Shown here: positions 12,846-24,916 of the stretch, one piece after another
How positions within the stretch are numbered: the stretch's first letter is position 1
Layout: every line of letters begins with the position of its first letter
DNA from: Nymphaea colorata
Taxonomy: Eukaryota; Streptophyta; Magnoliopsida; Nymphaeales; Nymphaeaceae
DNA length: 60,000 nt
Reading direction: 5' to 3'
NCBI RefSeq assembly: GCF_008831285.2
Contig: NC_045143.1
Coordinates: 19,247,655-19,307,654 of the forward strand
Program-made: the position numbers and the translations under genes
The notes under the pieces: generated by a model
The model's database searches: none
Told to the model about the DNA's origin: nothing
The model's input: only the letters and a program-made list of their open reading frames with translations

Positions 12846-13608
12846 TTAGAGATGCATTCTGGTAAAACTTCATACGAACTGTTTACATTATGTAGGGGAG
12901 GTATATGTATAAAATTGAACATATGAACATGCAACTCTAATCTCTATCAATTTGGTTTGTGACACATAACTATCCTAACGTTTGCTATGAAGTCCACATA
13001 TCAAATGTCAATTAAACTCACTGCATGTAATCATTGATAAATCTTTCAAATCACATTTTCTTAGCATTGTACATTGACATAATATCGCTTTCAAGTGTTC
13101 TGCCAAATTGAACAAAAACTCATGTGCAATATCAAATTTTTATATGCATAGAGAAGTTGCATCAGATTCACCAACAGCAAGTGGCAAAGTTCTTTGTTTT
13201 GCTTCATTGATTTCTCATATAAAACATGAATTTATCTATTGATTTAAATGACTACTTCCATTAGCACTACATCCTTTTGGTCATCCACCACAATACTTGC
13301 ATTTTGCATACCTTATTCTCTTATATGTAACTAGTGTAAAATCAGACCATACCTTTGAAGTCCCTTTTATCTCTCTCAATAGATGAGTATAATTCATTTT
13401 CCTCTATACTAGGAATTGGATAATATTCTTTATTACTAGAACTAGAAGACATAACTCACCATGCCCATATAATAAAATACAACCTGAATTCAGAGAAAGT
13501 TGATAATTGAGATAATCAACTTTAATTTTCAAGAAGGACATGATAATGATGCAACATTTAATAATCTAATTGTTCTTACTAACCTTATATACATGTGATA
13601 ATAATTAT

Positions 13609-13728
<120 letters not shown>

Positions 13729-14050
13729 CATACTAATCCAAAAAGTATGAGACCAACAAAAGAATTTTATAAGCTAATAATTGTCAGCTATATCTTTTTA
13801 AGGAATTCAAATTCTTATAAAACAAGCTATAAATACATGGAAACTTAGAGTAAAAATATTACTATATTTTTTCAACATAGGTATGATTTTATAAGTCACT
13901 AATTGTCAAACCACAATTATCTAGAGATTCAAGTACTTAGAAAACAAAATTACATGCATTGAAGAACAAGAACAACATCTATAGACAAACAAAACAACCT
14001 AAATGACCAGATATACCAACAATAGCTATGAGCCGAAGATGGACTAACTA

Positions 14051-14420
14051 CTATGGTTCTTTAGAAATCAAAGAAAAATCTGCAAAAAGATAATATTCAC
14101 CTTCTGTTTTATACAAGGACTTAAATAGACTGCCATGCTCCTTTTTTATTTGGGAGCAAGCTTTCCCAAAACTTAATGCAGCTTTCGCCAAGGTACTGCC
14201 ACTAGTACAGGTATTCTCAATACCGTACTTCATACTACCCTCAGCCAACTTATTTCCTATTAAACATTTACGAATTGTTGGCCGAAGTTCGTTTACAGTC
14301 TGACAGTAGATAGTTGAAAAATTGTATGATCGAATGTGCCTTATCAAACCTGTGTGGTTTTAATAGTCTACGACTTGAAAAAATCAAGTAGAAAGTCATC
14401 AACTGCTTGATAAACACACC
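14051..14420 (-). pseudogene. Captured BAR-domain (SH3P-like) gene fragment, unit B
   Basis: The best-preserved copy, open over 98 codons on the minus strand. It reads 'YCQTVNELRPTIRKCLIGN', then 'KLAEGSMKYGIENTCTSGS', 'TLAKAALSFGKACSQIKKEH' and 'GSLFKSLYKTE'. The KYG.ENTC..G..L.+AAL.+G+A..Q...E.G block is characteristic of the BAR domain of plant SH3P proteins (membrane-curving adaptor proteins). The segment ends at 'CAGAAG|GTGAAT', a plausible splice donor, so it is probably one captured exon of genomic rather than cDNA origin. It has the same orientation as the transposase and is homologous to 7280-7620. It is missing from unit C, which is deleted there. Confidence 0.65.
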
Positions 14421-14737
14421 CTTAGTCTAAGTAAAATTTGGAATCTAGGTTTTCCGTAACATAGAAGCTATCTTATGCATCTAAATTTTTGAACTAGCAA
14501 CTATGGGGATAACTTATTGGGGCAGTCATTGGAAGAAAGACAAGCTGCAAAGTGAATTGACATGGTTTGACTGGTTCAAGTGGCATAGTCTTCATTGAGT
14601 AAAATCAACAACCTTGTCATTTCCAAATAATATCTATGAATCCATTTCAGGAACTCTAGTTCTTTATCAAGTATTTAAAATTTAAAAATGCCAACAATGC
14701 ACATAATATTTTAGGTTTTCCTTAGAAAATTCCTGAA

Positions 14738-14995
14738 ATGATGAAAATGCAGTTCAAAAAGAAAGATAGTTGTCATTATTTGGGTAAACCTGGAACCAGT
14801 GAAAAGAAAAAGGGATGCATTTTAGCCAAGATTCCACTAAACAATGACAAAATTTCCCTTAGATTCTCCTACCTAGCAAAACAGAGAGCGAAGAAAGAAG
14901 CAGCCATCATTTTTCACACCCATGAACATGAGCAAAAGCGACCAAATCTAATACAACTAATTTCTATAGGCTCAACACCAATACAACTAGATTGA
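14738..14995 (+). other. Open frame recurring in hAT units, unit B copy
   Basis: An 85-codon plus-strand frame with 'CHYLGKPGTSEKKKGC' and 'SLRFSYLAKQRAKKEA'. Equivalent to the frames near 7930 (unit A) and 17100 (unit C). Unrecognised; it may be non-coding transposon leader. Confidence 0.3.
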
Positions 14996-15379
14996 TGACA
15001 ATGGTGGATCACTGGAGTGACTGGAAATCAAAGCCTCTATCACATTCATGTTGTTGGGATTTTGATTGTCATGCTAGTCGATGATTTGGTTGTTGCCAGC
15101 CTAGCAGCTAAGCACTGCTTGTGAGTGTCCTCTGTTAGCAACATAGACCTTGCCTTCTGAAATGACTCTCACCAGTCACACAAGAGCGTGAGAAAGAGAC
15201 TTAGACGCTGCTATTTTTAGGAGTAGCAAAGGGTAGGAGACTTTGGATAATACATCAAAGCATCATTCATCATCAGATGATTCCTCCCCTGTCTTCAAAA
15301 CTACAACACACATCATTATAAACATATTAAAATGTTAGTATATCATGAAAATAATTAAACTCAAGGAATGAACAATCAA

Positions 15380-17094
15380 CATCATACGTTTCACAAAATT
15401 TGTCTTCATCACGAATCCAACCTTGTGTTCAAACTAGTAGTTCAACAGTTTTATGAGTGGTGGAACATCGATAATCATCATTAATGATTCTTCATGTTGT
15501 ATTGAATGTAGACTCTGAAACAACTATAGATTTAAAGATTGCTAATATTTCTCTTGCCATTTTGAATAAAACTCTATATTTATTTTCATTTCCCACCAGT
15601 AAGATAAATGATTGAAGGCTTCATTAGGCTGAACTTGGTCTATTGAATCAACAAAATATGTTTCCAACCCTATGTAAGGTATTTGAGGACATACAATATT
15701 CAAGTAATATGTGAAGAAGACGTCTATCAGAAAATCTACATATTCTTCAGTTTCTACTATGGCACTGTCTGCATTTTCATTTTCTTTATCATTTATGCTA
15801 TATACACTTTTCTAATTAGCATACAATTCATGAAGGCTGCCCTTTATTTTATCATATTCTACCATTGCATCAATTCATTCAAACATTAAAGCAAATACTT
15901 CAAATGCCACAATTTGGACCTATGATCTAAAACAAATGCAATTGCAATGATAAAATTATAATCTTCCCAATCTTTGTCAATTTTTTAAAAATTTTATATG
16001 CCAATGCCCTTATATAATTATTAGTTTCCGCACAAAGCCTACGTAAATGTTTGTATACCTTTTATATTTCTTTTAAAAACTACATTAGCCTTTATATATC
16101 TAGTGCAAGAGAACATATTTGTCGCATTATAAAATAACCTCAAAAACTAGCACAAAGAAGATGCATAAGACCACTAATCATTGGAAGACAAATTTATATA
16201 ATTATGATCAACAAAAGCCAAATGTTAAAACACATCTTTGTATAATAATGTATCTCTCGACATGACATATGTAAAGTTCCGTCGAGTAGGAATATTATAT
16301 TTTAATTTATTTGTACCATTCATACCCACTTTTCCCTAAAAGTATGTAGTCATTTTGATGATCTCTTGACGTATTTAACATTTTCATTCAACCACTCTCA
16401 TTCATTGAACAATTATCAATTGTAATAAAAAATAACTTTGACTGAATGTTACATTTAGAGATGCATTCTGATGAAACTTCACACAAACTGTTTGCATTAT
16501 GTGGTAGAGATAAATGTACGAAAATAAAGTTATAAGCATGCAACTTCCAATTTCTATCAATATATTGTTCTATCACACTTAAGTACCCTAATGTTTGTTG
16601 TGAAGTCGACATATCCAATGACAATTAAACTTTCTACATAGAATCATTAGTAAATCCTCCAAGTCACATTTTCTCTATATTGTACATTAACATAATATCA
16701 CTTTTAAGCATTCTGCTAAATTGAACAAAAGCTTATATGCTATTACACACTTTGACATCAACTTTCTTATAGACACTATATCAAACTTTTATATGCATAG
16801 AAAAGTTGCACCAGATTCACCAGCTACAAATGATTAAGTTCTTTGTTTTCCTTCACTGATTTGCCTTTTAAAACATTAATTTATATGTCGATTTAAGTGA
16901 CTAGTCTCATTAGCACTACATCCTTTTGGTCTACAATATTTGCATTTTGCATACTTTGTTCCCTTATGTGTAACTAGTGTAAAGTTATACAATACCTTTG
17001 AAGTCCATTTTCTATTGGTGACGACATCTCTCTCAATAGACGAGTATGATTCATTTTTATCTATACTAGGAATTGGAAAAATATTCTTCATCAC
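15380..17094 (-). pseudogene. hAT-family transposase, decayed (unit C)
   Basis: The BED zinc finger is open at 16876-17094: 'WTSKVLYNFTLV', then 'KYAKCKYCRPKGCSANETSH' and 'LNRHIN' (C-x2-C ... H-x4-H). A central piece at 16388-16624 reads 'MSTSQQTLGYLSVIEQYIDR', 'NWKLHAYNFIFVHL' and 'KLFFITIDNCSMNES', matching the conserved 'W.S.....Y..VTAHYID..W.L....' and 'K....T.DN...N' blocks of plant hAT transposases. The frames are separated by stops and shifts. This is the copy whose central domain is easiest to read, and it sets the family assignment for the whole array. Confidence 0.85.
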
Positions 17095-17366
17095 TAATGA
17101 AAATGGAGCTCAATAACAAATATAGGTGTCATTATTTGGGTAAACATGGAACCAGTGAAAAGAAAATGGGATGCATTGCTGTGGAGACCGCATTAACCAA
17201 GATTCCAATAATTTTCCTAAGTTTCTCCTACCTAGCAAAATGGAGAGAGAAGAAACAGACGACAATCCTTTGTCACACCTTTGAACATGAGAAAAAGCGA
17301 CAAAATCCCTGTCACGAGAGAGAGAGAGATAGAGCAGGAAGAAGTTTGGGAATTAATTTAGCTTAG
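17073..17366 (+). other. Open frame recurring in hAT units, unit C copy
   Basis: A plus-strand frame with 'YRCHYLGKHGTSEKKMGC' and 'FLSFSYLAKWREKKQ'. Third copy of the frame seen near 7930 and 14738. Unrecognised. Confidence 0.3.
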
Positions 17367-17640
17367 TAACATTACAACGAGAGGTATGGCGATGGTAGGT
17401 CACCGAAGTCACTAGAAATCAAAGCCTCCCTCACATTCTCATTGTTGGTATTGTGATCCTTATGCTGGTCGATGATTTGGTTGTTGTTGACCTAGTATCT
17501 GAGCGCTACTTGTGAGATTCCTACATAAGCAACGTTTACCTTACCTTCCTAAATGACCCTGACCAGCTGCATGAGAGCAGGAGAATGAGACTTAGACACT
17601 GCCCTTTGTAGGAGCAGCAAAGGGCAGGAGCTTTGTGCAT

Positions 17641-18914
17641 GCCGTTTAGGAGTAGCAATGGGCAATCAAATTCTGAAATATGTTGTGCGACTGCATGCCC
17701 AAAATTCAGTTTGCAAGCATTTTTTAAAATGTTTGAAATGTTTATTAGGCTTACTATGCAACCAACAGATGTACCGAGTTGCCCAGGTTTGGCCCATTAT
17801 TGGGCCAGGCCCATTAGATTACCGGACTATGCCGAATAAGTAGAGGCTGGATGAGCCAGCTACAGTGCACCGGCCTGAATCAGGCCATGTATGGGTTCCT
17901 GTCAGCGGCCCAGCATTAATGTTTGAGACAGATTCATGTAACTGTGACAAATCATTACTATTGCCAAATAGCCCCAACCAGATGGGTCCAACTACATGAT
18001 TTTGACACGGTATCTTCGACCTACCTACAATTCTTTCTGGTTTCTTTCTATAAAGTGAGATCTTAAAATCTTTAGGTTAGACTGGGTCAAACTTGATCCA
18101 GAATATGATCTTTCCACTGGAGACCAAAATGAAACCAGTTTAAGGTTTGAGACAAGATCCATCACACATGCACTATTATTAAACATGTAATCTGATCACT
18201 TCAATGATATATATGCTAGCTTTGTTAATTGTTCTTGTTACCATCATTTTTCCTCATAGCTTGTTCCACACATTTAAATCATATATTCCATGTGAGTCTC
18301 AAAATTTCCTACGAGAAATGAATGGACCTTGACCTGTAAAAAGTTTATATAACACTAAACCCGATGTTGATCAAATTTATATATTCTTCAAATATATATT
18401 TCACCCCTTTTGGGGGTTCCAAGTAATGTATTTAATGTTGTCTAAACAACTTCAACATTTTTCAGTATATATTAATGGTTCTAAACTGATTAAAGTTAAG
18501 CAAAAAAATAGTCAGAATGAAATATGATGTATGTAATTGCTCTATGTCCCCATGAGCTTACAGCTCCCTATAAATAAGATCGCTTATTCTCTATCCCTCA
18601 ATCATCTTATAGTTAGCCACCAATTAACATCCAGTTGGCTAGATTGTTGGGCTTCCAATCTATAAGTAGAAGGCCAACTCAAAAATTCAACATTAATCAT
18701 GGGGGAGCTCCATACATGAAAAATTTCTTTATGTGCATTTTGGGGTGAGCGAGAGGGTTATCTTACCCCTGGGTTAGAGCTGAAGCCCCACTCTTTATGT
18801 GCATTTACAAACCGATCCAAAGCTAAAAAAATTTTAAGTTTGGGCTTTAGTTAAGTACTTAAGTAGCCAAGGCCCAGCAGTTTGAACAACCAATAGAAAC
18901 ATGAGACTGAAAAT
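17641..18914. other. Gene-free interval including receptor-kinase flank copy 3 (left part)
   Basis: No gene is seen. At about 18260-18340 the landmarks 'cacacatttaaatc', 'gtctcaaaatttcct' and 'atggaccttgacc' match flank copies 2 (1868-1935) and 4 (54992-55045). 'Aacttgatccagaata' near 18091 recurs at about 27027 ('aacatgatccagaata'). The rest of copy 3 resumes at 26540, so about 8 kb of inserted sequence now separates the two halves. Confidence 0.5.
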
Positions 18915-19208
18915 TTGAACCTAATTATCAAGCACAAAAGGTGTTATGAGCACTGGCTTGGGCCAGTCGCTGCTGGACAGTTGGTCATTGGTTTGAGTGG
19001 CATGAGTGATACCGCTGTTGTGTCAATAGGTGGGACCAGTATAGTAGCAAATAAGCATGGGGTGTTTCTCACTGGGCACCAACATATAGTCTTGAAGCCT
19101 GAGGACAAGGTGAAGAAGGGGGGCCCAGCTCTCACTTGCGTAATGGGATACTCCTTCTCAACTGAGAACTCAAAGATCAGGTGTATATGCCTGAATACAA
19201 GGTCATGA
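18915..19208 (+). pseudogene. Unrecognised reading frame with protein-like composition
   Basis: A 97-codon plus-strand frame. Its core reads 'LGPVAAGQLVIGLSGMSDTA', 'VVSIGGTSIVANKHGVFLTG', 'HQHIVLKPEDKVKKGGPALT' and 'CVMGYSFSTENSKIR'. It is Gly/Val-rich, well balanced and unlike the surrounding low-complexity sequence, which suggests a piece of a real gene. There is no obvious start; the true coding part may begin near 18946. No family is recognised. The antisense frame at 18944-19240 is its shadow. Confidence 0.35.
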
Positions 19209-20340
19209 ATAAGATTGTGATAATTAGGTATAACAAGCAATTATTTATGATGGATTCACTTGACCTTATTCCATAAATTCAAAACCTACGATTCCCTTCT
19301 AAAGAAATATGTAACTAATATCAATGACAAAGTCAACCTGTGAAGCTATGTTTGAATTAAGATATGACACTAGTACAACTACTCATATAACAACCCACAT
19401 GGATGAACAAGTGCAGTACATTGAGATGGTTTTTGAGGGCATTTGATAGGCACGGAACCTACTTTAGATGAAGGACTTTATCCTTGTTTTCAAGTTTTAT
19501 CTGCACCTCATCAGTCATCATGCACAACAAAAAAATCTGCACTCTTGAGGGTGAGAGCATGGATTTTCATCCACTGCATTTTGTCATATGTCAAGAGGTC
19601 CAACTTTTGTATGCAGACAAAAAAATTGCCCGTTTGGGGATGCTTGTCATCTATAGTTTACCATTAGCTTCTCTTTTCTATGGCTCCCACATCTTTAGAC
19701 ACTCGAGGTACCCTTTCTGTTTCTCTCTCTATGTCTCTCTCTCTCTTTCTCTAAGTTCCCCAGCTAGTGTTGCACCCTTTTCTTTTGCTCTACATTGTAT
19801 GCTTCTTCTTCTTTTTTCTCTTAATCATTGTTTTTTTCTTATTTAAATGTAGTTCTTCACTTGCAACAAAAAAAATCACAACTGGTTGCAGCTACTTGTG
19901 TTCTCACCACAGTAGTCAAAACCTAGTAGGTCTACGACATGCACAAGATGAGGATGGTTGTTGCAGATAGGTGCCCTTCTCTTTTTCCTTTATTTGGATG
20001 AATTACAATGGAGCTTTGGAAACAGGGAGGACCAAAGCGAAGGTCATCCCATTTAGGAGTACTATCAGCCTTATTGCATAGTGTTCAATAACAAAGGTGC
20101 TTAATGGAGAATGTTTGTAGATTATGGCTTACTCTCCATCTCTGTGTCTCTCTCAATTATGGCTTCTCTAAATCTCTTAATCTTTCTCTACATAGATGGA
20201 TGGTTGACAAAGAAAAATGAAGATCTTCTTAGTTTTGAGGGGGGAAAAAGCATCTAGAGTTGCAAAAATGTCAGATTTGGTGTTAAAGATTTTGTCATTT
20301 TTTGGCGTATTGAATATATTTCAACTGTATAAAAGTTTTG
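19209..20340. other. Gene-free interval
   Basis: No gene is supported. 'GAGGGCATTTGATAGG' near 19436 resembles the ends of the Harbinger-like elements in this window but lacks a TTA on its left and has no clear partner. Pyrimidine-rich tracts at about 19715-19850 create Ser/Leu/Phe-rich open frames of no significance. Confidence 0.5.
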
Positions 20341-20662
20341 TGTTGATTTTGAAAAAAAAAAAGTGAGAATAAAAAAGAGAAAGAGCAACAACAAGTTTAT
20401 TTGGTTTGATATAAGGACTTGTGTCCATGATGAGAAACAACACAACAGTGGCTTTTCTCATTGTCTTGCTCAAAGGAGATTACAACATATATTACAAGAG
20501 ATACAAGAGGGAATACACACATTGCAATAATTTGTTGTCACCCATATAACAAAGATGGAATGGGAACCTATAGAAGGCCGGTGCATTCCCAATTATCAAA
20601 ATGAGATCTCCATTGCTATGGTAAGTAGATATTGTTATGCTGATCTATTAGATGTTCTTCAA
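20341..20662 (-). repeat. 3' LTR of copia 1
   Basis: Begins TGTTGATTTTG and ends 'gttcttcaa' on the plus strand. It matches 24917-25234 through 'gagaaagag.caacaacaag', 'ggagattacaacatatatta', 'ttgtcacccat' and 'atcaaaatgagat'. Its inner end has lost the expected terminal CA to mutation. Confidence 0.85.
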
Positions 20663-20889
20663 TTCTCCCCCTCAAGTGGGGCATAAAGATTCAAACAGCC
20701 CCATTTTCCCTTGAGCTCATTGAATTGCTTAAGAAGAAGACTGTTGGTAAATCCATCTGCAAGTTGCTGATGACTTTTTAGGTACGAAATTTTGATTTCT
20801 CCGTTTTGAACCTTTTCTATGTGTTTTGTTTGTTCATAAAATACAAAATTTGTTGTTGTGTGTATTGTTTTGTTATTGTCACAATGCAT
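20659..20889 (-). pseudogene. Copia 1 RNase H C-terminal fragment
   Basis: The frame reads 'HCDNNKTIHTTTNFVFYEQT', 'KHIEKVQNGEIKISYLKS', 'HQQLADGFTNSLLLKQFNEL' and 'KGKWGCLNLYAPLEGEN'. This corresponds to the C-terminal end of copia polyproteins (CDN..A..IA.NP.FH.RTKHIE ... DQLAD.FTK.L....F ... L). A stretch between 'TKHIE' and 'KVQNGEI' normally reading HF.RE is missing. No intact polyprotein connects to it. Confidence 0.8.
20663..20673 (-). promoter_or_regulatory. Polypurine tract of copia 1
   Basis: Minus-strand GAGGGGGAGAA directly abuts the 3' LTR, the expected place for plus-strand priming. Confidence 0.75.
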
Positions 20890-21155
20890 TGGTACTACAA
20901 AGTCAATAAAGAATCCAATCTCATGAATTAGAGACCTTATCTAAATAAACTTACTAGTTCTAGTATCGATCACTCTACATTATGCTTTTGCACTAGATCT
21001 CGAGATAGTATGTTATTTTATGCTTTTCCAGGAAACAAGGTTGATTCCAACATAAAGGTAGTAACTGGTCAGAGATTTTCTACCAAAAATACCAGCCCAT
21101 CTGCATTTGAATAGCCACAAACCTTTGTATTTCTGTTTAACATGTACCACAATTC

Positions 21156-21359
21156 CTAAATAAGAGTCTTCCTCAAGTACCTTAGAATTCTATTGACAGC
21201 TTGAATGCAAATAGCTTGAGGAGAATGAATGTGTGGATTGTCTAAACTAACTACATAGTTTATTCTTGGTCTAGTGACAATGAGATCTATTAACAGTTCA
21301 ACCAAATGTTGGCATCGATTGATGTTTTCTATTGTGTCTTCTTCACCTGCATGGCTCAA
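21156..21359 (-). pseudogene. Copia 1 reverse transcriptase C-terminal fragment
   Basis: Contains 'LVELLIDLIVTRPRINYVVS' and 'HIHSPQAICIQAVNRILRYL', matching the copia block 'YR.LVG.L.YL..TRPDI.YAV...S.FM..P...H..AA.RILRYLK'. It stands alone between stops and is non-functional. Confidence 0.8.
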
Positions 21360-22953
21360 TAGGAGTATACAGCTTCACACATGTTTTTCTTATCTCTTTC
21401 AACAAGTCAACAATATATTTTCATTGACATAGGAATAAACCCTTCTTTGATATGAAAATTTCAATCCCCTAAAAATATTTTAATTTCACCAAATCCTTAA
21501 TCTCCAATGATGTATGTAAATAGGATATGGTATGCTTTATGCCTTGTTCATCATTTCCATATTATATCATCCACATAAATGAGAATGATGACAATTTTCC
21601 CTCCAAAATTTTTGATGAATATAGAGTTATCAGATTAGAACTTATGGACTTTTGTGAATTCTAAAGCATCAATGAATTTTTTTGGTACCAAATTCCAAGA
21701 TATTATTTTAACCCATAGGTCGATTTCCCAACTTCCTTTGAATGTCCTAGTGACATATCCATATAAACCTCCTCCTTTAAGTTGCTTTGCAAGAAGTACG
21801 TCCCATGGAAAAAAGGCCAATCAAAGTTGTAAAGAATGGATAGAATGATTCTAATGGTGTTCATCTTGGTCACTAGAGCAAATGTTTCCTCATAATCAAG
21901 ACAGTTAATTTAGGTATATCCATTTGCCACTAACCAAGCCTTATGCTGCTTGATGGAACCATCACTCTTATATTTGGTTTTGAATATTCACTCACCATAC
22001 AACTTGCTTGCCCTTAGCTAGTGAGGTTTCATGTGTGGTTTTTGTTGAAAGCATCCAATGCTTCTTGCATAGCTTTGACACAATTTTTTTGATCTTTGGC
22101 TTTTTGATAGGATGTGGGGCCTTTTGTTTATCTATGTGACTCAAGAAGGCCTTGTAATGACTTGAAACCTTATTATAGTTCAAGACCTTGCTCAAAGGAT
22201 GAGTAACAGTTGAGTATGTGACAAAGTTGTCTAGATATTTTGGTGGTTGGACTGTTATAATGAATCTCTTTGGAATTCAGCAGGCTGTCTTTAACTGCCA
22301 ATTAGGGTTCAATAATTTCAACAATGGCATCGACAAGAATAAATTTACCAATCTCTTGAGAGTTTTTAGTGGTTCCTTGCTTAGGATTATGGATTTGGGT
22401 GATCATGAACACATCAAAGTCATTGTACTCTTCGATATTTGGCATCACAATCTTATTATGATTTGAGCTATTCTCCCCCTTACTATTATTGTAAGGAAAG
22501 AAAGGAGTGGCTTAATCAAAGTAGACATCTCTAGAAAAATAAATTTGTTTTGTAGTGATGTCAAAACACCTTACCCTTTTTTGATGAAGACCTAGAAATA
22601 AGCATTTCTTAGCTCTGTGGCTATGTTTGTTTGCACTTTTGCTTCTAACATAGATCATAAATTTGAAGATTCTCATGTGGTCAATTTTGAATTTTCTTCA
22701 CATGACGGCCTCTTTGAGCAAATTTCAGATGCAGACTCTTATATAAGGGGAGTTTATAATATAGGACACTGTCGACACTACATCACTTCAAAAATGTTTA
22801 GGCACATTTATTTGAAATAACAAAGATCTGGTCATTTCAAGGAGGTAGCAGTTTTTCCACTCAACAACCCTAATCTGTTGGGGGTGTCAACACAGGTAAT
22901 TTTGTGCTCCATTCCTTTTTCTTTCAAATTTTTTAAAAAACTGATTTTTGTAT

Positions 22954-23220
22954 TTAGTTCCATTGTATCAGAGTTTTTATATGGACTTCAAATTGCATTG
23001 CAACCATTCTATAGCAGTGCTCTAGAAATTTTGGAAAAGCTTCTTCTTCGGCTTTTAACAAGTATACCCTTGCAATTATTAAAAAATCATCAATAACCAA
23101 TAAACAATAGTTAAAATCAGCATGAGAATTCACCAGACCAGGCCCCCTCTCATCAGTATGCACTAATTCAAAGTGAGACCTGGAGTGGTTTACAAATTCA
23201 TAGAAAGGGAGTCTAATCAT
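22954..23220 (-). pseudogene. Copia 1 integrase fragment
   Basis: Contains 'RLPFYEFVNHSRSHFELVHT' and 'NSHADFNYCLLVIDDF', the start of the copia integrase core (LVH.D.WGP ... G..YF..F.DD.SR). The first catalytic Asp position falls in 'VHTDERGP'. The following zinc-independent core is out of frame. Confidence 0.8.
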
Positions 23221-23281
23221 CTTGGCATACTTGCAAGTTTCACAACTATAGACTCAGTAATTAAATTGGGAAGCAAATAAT

Positions 23282-23853
23282 TTAATGCACAACATGCAAG
23301 GTAATCTCTTCAGTGCTACAACTTGCCATCACACCTTGTTCGGGCAATATTGAAGACGCACTAACACTAATCACATGGAGACCATATCTTTGAATGCCCT
23401 CAACAATCTTCTTCTTTGTTGTATAGTCATGTATGACAATGTTTGTGGGAGAGAAAATAACTTGATAGTTCAAGTCTTTAGTAATATTGGAAATAGAAAG
23501 CAAGTTAGATATCAAATCAGGCATATATAAAACTTTTTTGACTTTGTACCGTAACGAAAGAAATCAATTTCTCCTTCTCCTTTAAGATGTCTGGTAGACT
23601 CATTGGAAATAATGACATATTTAAGCACAAAATTACTAGAATAATTATTGAGATACTTGTAATTCATGGACATAGGATTTTTAGCACCAGAATCTACTAC
23701 CCATTCATTAGGAGTTTGGAAAAGAAATTCCTTACCGATAGTATGGTGTTGATAATTAGAGCTGGCTAAGGCAGTAACGACACCTTGAGAATCTTTGACA
23801 TGGTGTTTGAGCGGCTCACAAATCTTTTCTAGAATGGAAGACAAATCAGACAC
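23282..23853 (-). pseudogene. Copia 1 protease/gag-pre-integrase fragment
   Basis: Two frames (23512-23853 and 23282-23524) read 'EWVVDSGAKNPMSMNYKYLN', then 'HLKGEGEIDFF' and 'MPDLISNLLSISNITKDLNY'. The VDSGA is the active-site motif of the copia aspartic protease, and 'MPDL..NLLSIS.ITKDLN' is the downstream conserved block. The two frames are offset by a frameshift near 23520. Confidence 0.85.
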
Positions 23854-24905
23854 ATCTGGACATTAGTTGCCACTCTCGCCAATGGATGATTCTCTTTCAT
23901 TTTCTGATCTGGTTTGGTTGATGGTGGTTTTCCATTCAAAATCCAGTACCTCTTTTTAGTATGGTCAGCAGTTTATAATGTGTGCAGAACCTTTTAGGAT
24001 GGTTCATCTTATTTTCAGTAGTCTTGTGCGCTCCATAAAAAGCTAGTTGCTCATCATTGATAGAGTTCTCCTTTGGAGTTTTAGAATTTTAAAGCATAAC
24101 ACACTTTTTGGATTCATCTCCCATGAGAATAGAACAAATAATACTCATTGTTGGTAGAGTTCTCCTTTGGAGTTTTAGAATTTTGAAGCATAACATGCTT
24201 TCTAGGTTCATGTCTCATGAGAATAGAAAAAGAATACTTAAGGTTGCTTCTCTTGAGACATCAAGATTTCACTTTGGATAGTTTCCTAGCCCCAGTTAGT
24301 AAGAAGTTCAAATAGTTTCTACTGTTCATGCAATTTTTCCTTGGATCTAAGTTGTTTAGACATAGTCATATGGAAATCAAGTTCATCTCACATGCCTTAG
24401 AGATCTCCTAGGTGATCACTGATGGATTGATTCTACTTCTTGATTTCTCATATATTTTTTGATATATTGATACATACGGGCAATATCATTTTTCTCACTA
24501 CCAAGAACTTTGGGATTCTTCCAAATTTATTATGTAGTTTCAGCAAATAGAAATTAATCCTATTAAACCTTGAGCTACATAGCATTAATCATCCAAGTTA
24601 CGACAAGATGGTTGTTTGTTCTCTACTCCTTGAATGAGGGATATGTTTCAGAAAGCTTGGAAAGTTCTCCATTGTTATATTTAAGCTTATTTTTTCCACT
24701 AAGATAAAGAAAATTATATTTACACCAGGGAAATTGATATATCATTCAAAAGAATAGTGGTAATTTTATTTGCAGGGCCTGACTGTCCCTACACTACTAT
24801 TTTTTCAACCATCCTCTATAGATCTTGTTAGTAGATCCTTCTGCCATGACAATAGAGAAAAGCTAGTAGCAAAATGAAGAACAATCCAATCACTAAAAAG
24901 TGATT

Positions 24906-24916
24906 CTCTGATACCA
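24906..24916 (-). promoter_or_regulatory. Primer-binding site of copia 1 (tRNA-Met)
   Basis: The minus strand reads TGGTATCAGAG immediately after the ...CAACA end of the 5' LTR. This complements the 3' end of plant initiator tRNA-Met, the usual copia primer, and fixes the LTR boundary. Confidence 0.9.

Larger units (their letters stand above)
8600..13452 (-). pseudogene. hAT-family transposase, decayed and interrupted (unit B)
   Basis: The start ATG is at 13452 ('MSSSSSNKEYYPIPSIEE'), equivalent to 6746 in unit A. The BED finger lies at about 13250-13340. Coding similarity continues to about 12849, is cut by the 3.0-kb element at 9834-12845, and resumes at 9833 down to the dimerisation region at about 8640-8960. 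The cut falls in the sequence 'TTAGAGATGCATTC', which is uninterrupted in units A (about 6070) and C (about 16452). Multiple stops and frameshifts show it was already decaying; it is non-functional. Confidence 0.75.
15243..17640 (-). mobile_element. hAT transposon, tandem unit C (internally deleted)
   Basis: Third unit of the array, shortened to about 2.4 kb. The deletion removes the stretch between the transposase start and the plus-strand frame, including the BAR fragment. Sequence passes directly from 'attcttcatcacta' (17084-17097, equivalent to about 6720 in unit A) to 'atgaaaatggagctc' (equivalent to about 7930). Its right end ('aggagcagcaaagggcagga') resembles the right ends of units A and B ('gcaacaatgagcaagaga', 'gtagcaaagggtaggaga'). 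Confidence 0.7.
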
